64,000 bases of DNA from positions 310,001 to 374,000 of the forward strand of contig NZ_BMRM01000008.1 of NCBI RefSeq assembly GCF_014648635.1. The letters are read 5' to 3'. Under the pieces are notes generated by a model, which searched no databases, had not been told where the DNA came from, and saw nothing but the letters and a program-made list of their open reading frames with translations. Position 1 is the first letter of the stretch. Each line of letters opens with the position of its first letter. Shown here piece by piece: positions 49,448-59,700 of this stretch. This DNA comes from Streptomyces cinerochromogenes (lineage in GTDB: Bacteria > Actinomycetota > Actinomycetes > Streptomycetales > Streptomycetaceae). Made by a program: the position numbers and the translations under genes.

Positions 49448-50520
49448 GTCACCGCCGCCTCCGTTCCCGCGGTGCCGGCCGGGGTGCCGGTGACGAGCCG
49501 GTCGAGGGGGGCGCGTTCCATCCGGGCCAGGGCCTCGGCGACCGCCTGCTCGGGCACGTCGGTGACGAGGTCCGCGCCGGACGGGCCGTCCAGGACGAAG
49601 GTGAGGCCCGAGCGGGCCTTCTTGTCCCGCCGCATCAGCTCGATCAGGGTGCCGGGGTCGGCGTCGTCGGGCAGTGCGGTGGGCAGGCCGTAGGAGGCGA
49701 CGTGGGCGCGGTGTTCGCTCACCCGGTCGGGTCCGATCCGGCCGAGGAGGCCGGCGAGGAGCCCCGCGAAGACGGTACCGATGGCGACGCCCTCGCCGTG
49801 CCGCAGGGCGAAGCCGGTGGCGGCCTCCAGGGCGTGGCCGAGGGTGTGGCCGTAGTTGAGCAGGTGCCTGAGGCCGGTGTCGCGTTCGTCGGCGGAGACG
49901 ATGCCGGCCTTGAGGGTGACGCTGGCCGCGATCTGTTCGGCGAGCGGCAGTCCGTGCAGGCCGGGGGCGCCGATGAAGTGGCAGCGGGCGATCTCCCCGA
50001 GCCCGTTGCGCAGTTCGCGGGGCGGCAGGGTGGTCAGGTAGTCGGTGTCGCACAGCACGGCGGCGGGCTGCCAGTAGGCGCCCACGAGGTTCTTGCCCTC
50101 GGGCAGGTTGACGGCGGTCTTGCCGCCGACGCTGGCGTCGACCTGGGCGAGGAGTGTGGTCGGCAGGTGGACGACGGGGATTCCGCGGTGGTAGAGCGCG
50201 GCGGCGAGGCCGACGACGTCGGTGGTGGTGCCGCCGCCGACGGAGACGACGGCGTCGGAGCGGGTCAGCCCGAACCGTACGAACGCGGCGCACAGGGACT
50301 CCACCGTGGCGAGGGTCTTGTCCGGTTCGCCGTCCCGGGCGGGCAGCAGCAGTGTCTCCGCGCCGGTGTCGGGCACCCACTCCGGGGGGCGGGCCGAGAC
50401 CACGGCGACGCGCCGGGCGCCGAGTCTGCCGATGATCCCGGGCAGGGCGGAGCGCACTCCGGGACCGATGAGCACATCGTAGGACCGGTCGCCGAAGCGC
50501 ACCGGGACTTGTCTTGTCAC
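49444..50520 (-). CDS. rifG: Aminodehydroquinate synthase, RifG-like
   Basis: The 358-residue protein is of the dehydroquinate synthase family: VVSVGGGTTTDVVGLAA (NAD), LPTTLLAQVDASVGGKTAVN and LNYGHTLGHALEAATGF (zinc histidines). RifG cyclises aminoDAHP to aminodehydroquinate. The segment RNGLGEIARCHFIGAP departs from the GxAExxK of ordinary dehydroquinate synthases (Lys to Arg), a difference expected for the amino-specific branch. GTG 50520 with GAGACGGAA upstream is used. A perfect 19-base direct repeat lies just before it. Confidence 0.93.
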   Translation of the reverse strand: MTRQVPVRFGDRSYDVLIGPGVRSALPGIIGRLGARRVAVVSARPPEWVPDTGAETLLLPARDGEPDKTLATVESLCAAFVRFGLTRSDAVVSVGGGTTTDVVGLAAALYHRGIPVVHLPTTLLAQVDASVGGKTAVNLPEGKNLVGAYWQPAAVLCDTDYLTTLPPRELRNGLGEIARCHFIGAPGLHGLPLAEQIAASVTLKAGIVSADERDTGLRHLLNYGHTLGHALEAATGFALRHGEGVAIGTVFAGLLAGLLGRIGPDRVSEHRAHVASYGLPTALPDDADPGTLIELMRRDKKARSGLTFVLDGPSGADLVTDVPEQAVAEALARMERAPLDRLVTGTPAGTAGTEAAVT

Positions 50521-50532
50521 TTCCGTCTCACC

Positions 50533-50570
50533 TTGTTCGGTAGTGCGCGGATTGTTCGGTAGTGCGCGGA
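50533..50570. repeat. Perfect 19-bp tandem direct repeat upstream of rifG
   Basis: TTGTTCGGTAGTGCGCGGA occurs twice head to tail (50533-50551 and 50552-50570), ending 13 bases upstream of the rifG start on the minus strand. Its position suggests a regulator site or a translation-affecting leader; it could also be a recent slippage duplication. Confidence 0.85.
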
Positions 50571-50668
50571 CTCGGTCGGTCGCCCGGAGCCCGGCCGGCG
50601 GCGGCACACCGCGGCCGGGTCTCCGTGGCGGACGGGCCCCGGAGGGCTCGGGCCTCCGGAGAGGGGCG

Positions 50669-52012
50669 TTACTGGCCGGCGGTCACCCGGCGGATGCGGG
50701 ACTCGGCACGCTCCTTGCGGTCCTGCTCGTCCAGGTGCGGGTAGGACGGGCAGCCGTAGACCCGCTGGAACGGCTCGAAGGTGTCCCACTCGGGGCGCCT
50801 GCGCATCTCCTGGGCGACCGCGTTGTGCTCGCTCCAGAAGTCGCCGCCGATCAGCCGGATCAGGTAGCGCTCCAGCGTGTCGCGGTCGGTGGTGCGGCCG
50901 GCGTCGGCGGCGACCGCGACCAGTTCACCGTCGTAGAAGGCGTGGATGAGCCGGATGTAGGTGTCGTAGCCGGTCTTGAAGAAGTTCTCGTACTCCGCGA
51001 TCAGCCGGTCGGCGTCCTGCGGGTCCTTCAGGGCCCGGCTGATGTTCTCGGCGGCGCGGACCGCGGTGGCGGAGGCGACGAGGACACCGCCGGAGAACAT
51101 GGGGTCGCCGAAGCAGCCGGCGTCGCCGACCATGACCCAGCCGGGGCCGGTGACGGTGTCGGCGTGGTAGCAGTAGTCGGTCTCGACCTTCAGGTCCATG
51201 ATCGGGCGGGTGCCGGTCAGCCGGGTGGTGATCCGCGGTACCCGGGCGAGGTGCTCCTCGAAGACCTTCTCCGGGGTGGAGGCGCGGAAGACGTCGCGGG
51301 GCATGACGGTGCCGACGCTGATGACGTCCTTGGACAGCGGGATGGCCCACACCCAGCCGTCGGCGTGCGCGCCCACCTGGATGTCGCCCTCGACACCGAG
51401 GTTGTGCTTCTCGTCCAGGCCGTCGTAGTGCCGGAACACCGCGACCATGCGGAGCTTCTCCAGCGTCTTGCGCAGCCCGAACTTGTGGGCGATGCGCCCG
51501 GAGCGCCCGCTGGCGTCGACGACGTACCGCGAGCGGACCTCGTGCTCCTCGCCGCCCTCGGTGTAGCGGACGCCCACCATGCGGTCGCCCTCCATCAGCA
51601 GCTCGCCGACGGTGGCGCCGAAGTGGATGTCGGCGCCGGCCTTGCCGGCCTCCTCGACGAGCATGCGGTCGAACCTGGACCGCTGGACCTGGAAGGCACG
51701 GTCGTAGCGGCCCTCGCCCTGCTTGCCGAAGTCGGCGCGGAAGACACCGGAGAAGAACTTCGTCTCGGTCGGGTCGATGAACTCGCCGCCGAACTTGGGG
51801 ACGTAGCCCCCGCTCTCCACCGCCTCCCGGATGCCGATCCGGTCGAACAGGCCCATCATGTACGGCAGCAGGGACTCGCCGATGTGGAAGCGCGGGTTCT
51901 CCTCGCGCTCCAGGAGCACCACGGAGTGCCCCTCCTTGGCCAGCGTGTAGGCGCTCACCGCGCCGGCCGGTCCCCCGCCGATGACGACGACGTCGGCCGA
52001 GTTGTTGCTCAT
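50669..52012 (-). CDS. Flavin-dependent halogenase
   Basis: The 447-residue protein belongs to the FADH2-dependent halogenases. It has VVVIGGGPAGAVSAYTLAKE (FAD site), the catalytic Lys73 in YVPKFGGEF, the signature WxWxIP as GWVWAIPLS (Trp220, Trp222, Pro225) and GDAGCFGDPMFSGGVLVA. It would chlorinate (or brominate) an electron-rich ring, most likely the AHBA-derived nucleus while tethered or after release. The enzyme resembles the phenol/pyrrole group acting on carrier-bound substrates. No flavin reductase is adjacent. GGAAGG precedes ATG 52012. It is inserted between rifF and rifG relative to the rifamycin order. Confidence 0.9.
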   Translation of the reverse strand: MSNNSADVVVIGGGPAGAVSAYTLAKEGHSVVLLEREENPRFHIGESLLPYMMGLFDRIGIREAVESGGYVPKFGGEFIDPTETKFFSGVFRADFGKQGEGRYDRAFQVQRSRFDRMLVEEAGKAGADIHFGATVGELLMEGDRMVGVRYTEGGEEHEVRSRYVVDASGRSGRIAHKFGLRKTLEKLRMVAVFRHYDGLDEKHNLGVEGDIQVGAHADGWVWAIPLSKDVISVGTVMPRDVFRASTPEKVFEEHLARVPRITTRLTGTRPIMDLKVETDYCYHADTVTGPGWVMVGDAGCFGDPMFSGGVLVASATAVRAAENISRALKDPQDADRLIAEYENFFKTGYDTYIRLIHAFYDGELVAVAADAGRTTDRDTLERYLIRLIGGDFWSEHNAVAQEMRRRPEWDTFEPFQRVYGCPSYPHLDEQDRKERAESRIRRVTAGQ

Positions 52013-52067
52013 GGAATGTCCTTCCGGTCGGTTGCTGGTGATGTGCTCGGGTGGGTCCGCCGGCCGG

Positions 52068-52874
52068 TCACGCGAGGCCGGCGGGGTCGGGGTCGCCGGT
52101 GAGCAGGGCGGTGACGAACCGTTGGTGTTCGGCGTCGTCCACGACGGTGCGGACGCGTTCGCGGCCGTCCCGGACGACCAGGAGCCGGCGGCCCTTGAGG
52201 ACGGCCTGGCCGTCGGCGAAGGTCCGGCCGCACAGGGTGCCCTGGCCGTCGTCCGGGGCGGCGGTGGCGTGGTGGGCGCGGGCCCGGTCCTCCAGTTCCT
52301 TCCAGTCGTGCCACTGGCGGGCCTGGAGCCGGAAGGTGTAGACGGTGCCCCACCGGGTGACGCGCCCGCGCCGCTGCAGGGCGATCGCCTCGCCGCCCTC
52401 GTCGTCCTTGCGGACGAGCCGGTACTGGCAGCCGTACTGGGTCTGCACCTCGTCGCTGACGCGCAGCGGTTCGAGGTACGACGGTCCGGGGTAGCCGACG
52501 TCGACGAGCCACTGCTCGCCGTCGACGACGGCCCGGATGAACATGTGCTCGATCTCGGTGCCGAAGTTCTCCCGGCCCTCGGCGGTGCTCGCGGCCAGCA
52601 GGGACACCTCGTAGCCCAGTTCGGACAGGAGCCGGAAGAAGAGCCGGTTGAGCTGGAAGCAGGTGCCGCCCAGGCCCTCCATGATCCCGGCGCGGAACAC
52701 CTCGTCCTCGTCCACGTCCACGAGGTGGACGCCGTCGGCGAAGCCCTGCCCCGCGACGTTGTACGGCACAGTCATCAGGTGCTGTTTGTGCAGCGTGCGC
52801 AGGGTGTCGAGGTCGGGCCCCGGCGCCTGCCCGGCCCAGCCGATGCGCTGGAGATAGGCATCCACGTCGAACAT
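52068..52874 (-). CDS. rifF: Ansamycin amide synthase, RifF-like
   Basis: The 268-residue protein is an arylamine N-acetyltransferase-type amide synthase that releases the polyketide from the last PKS module by macrolactam formation with the AHBA amine. The catalytic triad is intact: Cys72 in GLGGTCFQLN, His110 in GTEIEHMF and Asp125 in WLVDVGYPG. The N-terminus FDVDAYLQRIGW is typical. It follows the PKS region, as in other ansamycin clusters. A decayed partial copy lies just upstream. Confidence 0.95.
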   Translation of the reverse strand: MFDVDAYLQRIGWAGQAPGPDLDTLRTLHKQHLMTVPYNVAGQGFADGVHLVDVDEDEVFRAGIMEGLGGTCFQLNRLFFRLLSELGYEVSLLAASTAEGRENFGTEIEHMFIRAVVDGEQWLVDVGYPGPSYLEPLRVSDEVQTQYGCQYRLVRKDDEGGEAIALQRRGRVTRWGTVYTFRLQARQWHDWKELEDRARAHHATAAPDDGQGTLCGRTFADGQAVLKGRRLLVVRDGRERVRTVVDDAEHQRFVTALLTGDPDPAGLA

Positions 52875-52917
52875 GAGGTCATCTGCTCCCTTGGGGTCGG
52901 TGCGGTGGGTGGGCGCC

Positions 52918-53544
52918 TCAGACGGACAGGGCCACGGGCCCGTTCGCGTCCTCGCCGTACATGCGCTCGGTCAGATGGGCGACGATCAGCGCGGCGGTCG
53001 GATGGTCGAGGACGAGGCCCGCGCCGAGCTTGGTGCCGGTCAGCTCGCCGAGCCGGTTGCGCAGTTCCAGGGCGGTCAGCGAGTCGAAGCCGATCCCGAA
53101 CAGGCCCTGGTCGGCGTCGACCCGGTGGTCGCCGGCGTAACCGAGGACAACGGCGATCCGGGTGAGCACCAGCTCCAGGAGTGCCTCCGCCCGCTTCCCC
53201 GCCGGCAGCTCGGCCAGGCGTTCGGCCAGCCGACGCCGCTCGTCCCCGGTGACCGCGGCCCGCGCCGACTGCCGGCCCGCGCGGGCCGGCCCGCGCAGCA
53301 GCGGCGGCACGGTGGCCCCGGCGGTCGCGTCGGCCCGCAGACCCCGCAGGGCCGGCTTGGCCGGCACGAGCAGGGTCCGGTCGCTGCCCAGCGCCGCGTC
53401 GGTGACAAGGAGCGGTTCGAGGTACGAGGGTCCCGGGCAGCCGGCGTCGACGAGCCGATCGGCGCCTTCCAGCGCGACCCGGCTGAACATATGCTCCACC
53501 TCGGTGCCCAGGTTCTCCCAGCCGTCGGCGGTGCTGGCCGCCAC
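52918..53544 (-). CDS. Chimeric ORF: amide-synthase fragment + PKS KR tail + free-standing ACP
   Basis: The 208-residue frame begins with GENLGTEVEHMF-like sequence from the middle of an amide synthase (AASTADGWENLGTEVEHMF, LVDAGCPGPSYLEPLLVTD), then at about residue 48 switches to the end of a PKS ketoreductase region (DAALGSDRTLLVPAKPALRG) and a complete acyl carrier protein with LFGIGFDSLTALELRNRL, whose serine can carry phosphopantetheine. Catalytic Cys of the amide synthase is absent. GTG 53544 has no clear ribosome site. It may be silent, or may supply a discrete ACP. It is about 55% like the last ACP of the PKS upstream. Confidence 0.7.
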   Translation of the reverse strand: MAASTADGWENLGTEVEHMFSRVALEGADRLVDAGCPGPSYLEPLLVTDAALGSDRTLLVPAKPALRGLRADATAGATVPPLLRGPARAGRQSARAAVTGDERRRLAERLAELPAGKRAEALLELVLTRIAVVLGYAGDHRVDADQGLFGIGFDSLTALELRNRLGELTGTKLGAGLVLDHPTAALIVAHLTERMYGEDANGPVALSV

Positions 53545-53658
53545 CGGCGTGGCGTCCTAGCCCAGTTCGCTCAGGAAGCCTGTGCAGCGTCTCGATGCTC
53601 ACCTTTTTCTCGCCGTCGCAGCCGATGCGCGCCGGAGATACGCCTCCGCGTTGAGCAC
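53401..53658 (-). pseudogene. Decayed 5' half of a second rifF gene
   Basis: From GTG 53658 (GGAG eight bases upstream) the frame reads VLNAEAYLRR, like FDVDAYLQR of RifF. A 2-base insertion then shifts to IGCDGEKKVSIETLH. About 50 codons, including the active-site Cys, are deleted. The sequence resumes as FLSELG, a stop codon (TAG where RifF has Tyr88), and DATPVAASTADGWENLGTEV. The match to RifF ends at VTD near 53400, where PKS sequence begins. Frameshift, deletion and stop show it is dead. Confidence 0.85.
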
Positions 53659-53713
53659 TCCCTGGGCTCCTTTCGCCGTTCGTTTCCACCTTGTGGCTGG
53701 TGTCGATTTCCCG

Positions 53714-56700
53714 TCACACGGCCACCCCGGAGAGACCAGACGCTTCCTCGCCGAAGAGCCGCCCGTACAAGTGGGCGGCGATCAGCGCCGGCGTCGGGTA
53801 GTTGAAGACCAGTCCAGGCTCGAGCTTGGCACCGAGCGACTTGTTCATTCTGTTACGCAGTTCAAGCGCAGTGAGCGAGTCGAGGCCGATCTCGAAGAGG
53901 CCCTGGTCTGCATCGATCAGCTGGGCCGTCTCGTAGCCGAGGACGATTCCCACCTCGGTCCGTACGAAATCGACGAGGGCCGTCGCCCGTTCAGCCGGGG
54001 GCAGTTCCACGAGTTTTTCGGTGAGCCGAGAACGCTCGTCGCCCGAAACAGTCGACCGCGCAGCCTTCCGCCGGGCCGCGACCAGCCCGCGAAGGAGTGT
54101 GGGAGTCTCCCGGCCCGCGGCGGCATCGGCCCGCAAGGCTCGCAGGTCCAGCTTGGTCGGGACGAGCAGGGAGCGGTCGCTGTGCAGGGCGGCGTCGAAC
54201 AGCTCCAGGCCTTCCGCGGAAGTCATGGGCTGCACCCCACCGCGCCGGTTCAACCTTCTCTGGAGGACCTCGTCGGCGTGGTTCGCCCCCATACCCGTGG
54301 TCTGCAACCACGGGCCCCAGGCAAGGGACAGCGCAGGCAGGCCGTCAGCGCGGCGCCTAGCCATCAGACCGTCCATGTAGGCGTTGGCAGCAGCATAACT
54401 GCCCGTACCAGCGCCCATGAAGATCGCGGATACGGATGAATACACGACAAACGCGTCGAGGTCTGGAGCGAATACTCGGGTGGCCTCGTCCAGTCGACGT
54501 GTCGCCGTCACCTTCGCTGCGAACACTCTCTCCAGACTGTCCCGGTCGATCTCACCGATGACTCCGACATCGATAAGGCCGGCGGCGTGAACGACAGCAG
54601 AAAGCCGGTGCTTCACCCTGGACGGCTCGGTCAGCCCGGACAGCAGGGTCTTCAGTGCCTCCGAATCGGCCACGTCACAGGCCGGGACAGCGACCGACTC
54701 GGCGCCCAGTGCGTGGAGTTCGGCGACCAGATCCTGAGCGCCGTCCGCCTCCAGACCACGCCGACTGGTGAGGACGAGGTGGCGGATGCCGTGCTTGGTG
54801 ACAAGGTGACGGGCCAGCGCCGCACCGAGAGCGCCGGTGCCGCCGGTCACCAGGACTGTGCCCTCCGGGTCCAGCACCGTACCAGTGGGCGAGGCGGATG
54901 ACGCCGGAACGCCGACCCGGGTGAGCCGGGGAACATAGAACCCTGTGCCACGCAGCGCGACCTGGGGCTCACCAAGCGCAAGAACAGTGCCCAACAGTGC
55001 GGCGAGGGTGGTGCTTTCAGAGGCCTCTGGCGCTTCGGCGGCTGGGGTGGATTCGTCGGCTTCTGTGTCCAGCAGGATGATCCGCTCCGGGTGTTCCGCC
55101 TGCGCGGCGCGCACCAATCCCCACACGGCGGCACCAGCCGGGTCGGTGACGGTGGCGTCGCCTCCCGCCGCCACGGCGCCCCGAGTGACCACCACCAGCC
55201 GTGTACGTTCGAAGCCGCCACCTGCGAGCCACGTCTGGACGGCCTCCAGGACCCGGTCGGTCAGGTCCAGCGGGCTGACGTCCGAGCCCTTGGTGGCGGC
55301 CGTCAATATCACTGCCTCGGGCGCGCCAGACACCCCGGTCAGCACCTCGTCGGCCAGGGTGGCCACCTCTTCGGCGGACGTGACCGACGCCCAGGATGGC
55401 ACCGACTTGGCTGTACGCGTGCTCACGGCCGGCAGTTCGGTCCAGTCCACACCGAACAGTGCGTCGCGGCTGTCGTCGGCCGTCATCCGGCCCAACTGCT
55501 CGACCGACACGGGTCGGGAGATCAGCGATTGCAGGCTGAGCACCGGACTACCCGTCGAGTCGGCAGCCTCGAGAGAGAGGGTGTCGTCGACGGACCGCAC
55601 AATCCGCACGCGCAGCTCGGAGGCACCGGTGGCGTGCAGGCGCAGCCCCGTCCAGAAGAACGGCACGGGTATGCCGGCTTCTGTGTCGGCACGGTCCTCG
55701 TCCACCGGGTCCGCAAGCACCGCGGCCAACGTGCCGGAGTGCAGGGCGGCGTCCAGCAGCGCGGGGTGAACGCCGAAGCGACTCGCGTCGCCGCGCTGCT
55801 CGTCGGGCAAGGCGATCTCTGCGAAGACTTCCTCGCCACGCCGCCACACCGCACGTACACCCTGGAACGCCGGACCGTAGCCGTAACCCACCGCTGCCAG
55901 AAGATCGTAGCCACCCGCGACCGGAAGCCTCTCGGCGCCGGCCGGCGGCCAGACCGAGACATCGAAGCCCGCCATGTCCGCACCCCCGGCCAGGTCCGCT
56001 CCCAGCCGGCCGGTGGCATGACGGGTCCAGACGTCGCTGTCGTGATCCCCGGTGGTGTCCTCGGACGCCGAGTACACGGCGATCGTGCGGGTGCCGTCCT
56101 CGCCGGGGCCGCCGACGGTGACCTGGACACGGACACCGCCCTGCTCAGGCACCACGAGCGGCGCCTCAATCACCAGCTCCTCCACCACACCGCAACCGAC
56201 CTCGTCACCAGCACGAACCGCCAGCTCCACCAGGCCCGTACCAGGCAGGAGCACAACCCCGCCCACCAGGTGATCGCCCAGCCACGGGTGCGTACGCAGG
56301 GACAGCCGGGAGGTGCACAGGACACCACCGGTCTCCGGCACCGCCACCACCGCGCCCAGCAACGGATGATCAGCACCCGTCAGGCCCAGTCCGACAGCGT
56401 CGAGGTCAGGAACCGGACGCAGCCAGTAGTGCTGGTGATCGAAGGCATACGTCGGAAGATCGACCCGCCCGGCCTCGGCACCGGCCGGCAGCATTGCCGC
56501 CCAGTCCACGACCACACCCCGGACGAAAAGCTCGGCGGCCGCGGTGAGCAGGGTCTGCGTTTCGGAACGACCGTCTCGAAGCGCGGCGATGCAGGCCGCC
56601 CGCTCACCAGCGGACTCCTGCACCACACCCGACAGGGCGGCACCGGGGCCGAGCTCGACGAAGACCACGTCACCGCCGCCATCAGCGGTGCCGCCCGCCG

Positions 56701-59700
56701 ACACGACACCGTCGGCGAAGCGGACCGTGCGGCGCGCGTGATCCACCCAGTAGCGCGGGTCGGTGAGTTGCCCCGGCTCGGCGAACCGCCCGGTCACGTT
56801 CGACACCACCGGGAACCTCGGCTCCGACCACGACACCCGCGACAGCACGGCGGCGAACTCGCCGAGCATCGGCTCCGTCAGGACCGAATGGAAGGCATGG
56901 GAAACGGCCAGCCGCTTGGTCTTGTGGCCCCGCTCCGCCAGCTGCGCCGCCACCGCCAGCACGGCATCCTCGACACCGGAAAGCACCACCGATGCCGGAC
57001 CGTTGACCGCCGCCAGCTCCACACCCTCGCCCAGCAGGCCGGCAACCTCATCCTCCGAGGCCGCCACGGCGACCATCACGCCGCCGGCCGGCAGCGCCTG
57101 CATCAACCGGCCCCGAGCCGCCACCACCGCAGCCGCATCCGCGAGCGACAGAACCCCAGCCACATGCGCCGCGGTGATCTCACCGACCGAGTGGCCCATC
57201 ACCGCATCCGGCTTCACACCCCACGACTCGACCAGCCGGAACAGCGCCGTCTCCACCGCGAACAACCCCGCCTGGGTAAACACCGTCTGCCCCAGGTCAC
57301 CGGCGTTGCCGAGGACCACGTCCCTGACCGAATGCTCCACCCAGCCCGACAGCTGCCCGTCCAGCGCCGCGCACACCTCGTCGAAAGCGTCGGCGAACAC
57401 CGGGAACCGGTCGTACAACTCACCCCCCATACCGGCTCGCTGCGAACCCTGCCCCGGGAACACCAGCACCGTACGGACCGAACCGCCGGCACTACCGCTG
57501 ACAACCCCAGGGCTCGACTCACCCCGCGCCAGCACACCGAGCCCCGCCAACGCCTCCTCACGCGAACCGGCCACCACCACCGCACGCTCGGACAGCACCG
57601 CCCGCTGAGCGACCAACGCACCCGCCACACGCGGCAGGAACACGTCCTGGCCACCGAGGAACTCCGCCAGTCGCTCCGCCTGCCCCGCCAGCGAGCCAGC
57701 ACTCCGCGCCGACACCACCAACGGCACCACACCGTCCACGACATCCACCACAGGCACAGGCACAGGCTCCGCCTCAGGCTCCGGTGCCTGCTCCAGAATC
57801 ACGTGCGCATTGGTTCCGCTCAGGCCGAATGAGGACACCGCCGCCCGGCGCGGCCGTTCGACCTCCGGCCAGGCGCGGGCCTCGGTGAGCAGTTCGACCG
57901 CGCCGACCGTCCAGTCGACCTGCGCGGAGGGCGCGTCCACGTGGAGGGTCGCAGGCATGACACCGTGCCGCAGGGCCTGTACGGCCTTGATCACGCCGGC
58001 CACCCCGGCGGCGGCCTGGGCGTGCCCGATGTTCGACTTCAGCGAGCCGAGCCACAGCGGCCGTTCCGGGTCCCGGTCACGGCCGTACGTCGCCAGCAGG
58101 GCCTGCGCCTCGATCGGGTCGCCGAGGACCGTGCCCGTGCCGTGGCCCTCCACCAGGTCCACGTCCGCCGGGGTCAGCCCGGCGGCGGCGAGCGCCTTGC
58201 GGATCACCCGTTGCTGCGAAGGCCCGTTGGGCGCGGTGAGCCCGTTGGAGGCGCCGTCCTGGTTGACGGCCGAGCCGCGGAGGACCGCGAGGACCGGGTG
58301 CCCCTGGCGCCGCGCCTCCGACAGCCGTTCCAGTACGACCACACCCGCGCCCTCGGCCCAGCCCGTGCCGTCGGCGGCGTCGGCGTACGACTTGCACCGC
58401 CCGTCCGAGGCCAGCGCCCGCTGCCGGGAGAATTCCATGAACATCCCGGGCCCGGCCATCACCGTGCAGCCACCGGCCAGGGCCAGGGAGCACTCGCCGT
58501 TGCGCAGGGCCTGCGCGGCCAGGTGCAGGGCGACCAGCGAGGAGGAGCAGGCGGTGTCCACGGTCACCGCGGGGCCCTCGAAGCCGAAGACGTACGACAC
58601 CCGGCCGGAGGCCACACTGGCCCCGGCGCCGGTCAGCGCGAAACCGCCGACCTCCTCCGGCAGGTCACCGCCCGAGTAGTAGTCGACGCCCATGATGCCG
58701 CTGAACACGCCGACGTCGGTGCCCTTGAGCGCGGTGGGGTCGATCCCGGCCCGCTCCAGCGCCTCCCAGGAGGTCTCCAACAGCAGCCGCTGCTGCGGGT
58801 CCATGGCCACCGCCTCGCGGGGCGAGATCCCGAAGAACACCGGGTCGAACAGCGGTGCCTCGTGCAGGAAGCCGCCCTGGGCGACGTAGGGGGTGCCGGC
58901 GTGTCCGGGGTCGGCGACGAAGACCTCGTCGAGGTCCCAGCCGCGGTCCGTGGGGAACCCCGTGACGCCGTCGCGGCCCTCACGGACCAGGCGCCACAGG
59001 TCCTCGGGGCTGCCGACTCCGCCGGGCAGCCGGCAGGCCATGCCCACCACGGCGACCGGCTCGTCCGGGTCGTGCGGCACGGCCATCGGCGCGGGCGCGG
59101 CCGGGGTCACACCCTGGAACTCCTCGTGGAGGTACCGGGCGAGGGCGAGCGGGGTCGGGTAGTCGAAGACGGCGGTGGCAGGCAGGTTGAGTCCGGTGGC
59201 CTCGCGCAGCCGGTTGCGCAGTTCGACGGAGGTGAGGGAATCGAACCCGGCGTCCTTGAACGCCGTTTCGGCCCTGACCCCCTCCGGCCCGGCGTGCCCG
59301 AGAACGTTTGCGGCATGGGTGCGGACCAGGTCGAGCAGCAGCGCCTCCCGCTCGGCGGGGGCCAGCCCGGCCAGCCGCCCCGCCAGTCCGTCCCGGCCCT
59401 CGCGTCCGCTCCCGCGCGCGGCACGCCGGCCCGGGCGGACCAGCCCGCGCAGCAGCGGCGGCACGGTGGCCCCGCCGGTGGCGTCGGCCCGCAGCCCGCG
59501 CAGGTCCAGTTTGACCGGCACGAGCAGGGCGTGCCCGCTGCCCAGCGCCGCGTCGAACAGCTCCATGCCCTCCTCGGGGCCGAGGGCCAGCACGCCCCCC
59601 CGGCGGCTCATGCGGCTGCGGGACAGGTCGTCCAGGCCGGCGCCCATGCCGGTGGTCTGCTCCCACAGGCCCCAGGCGAGGGACTGTGCCGGGAACCCGG

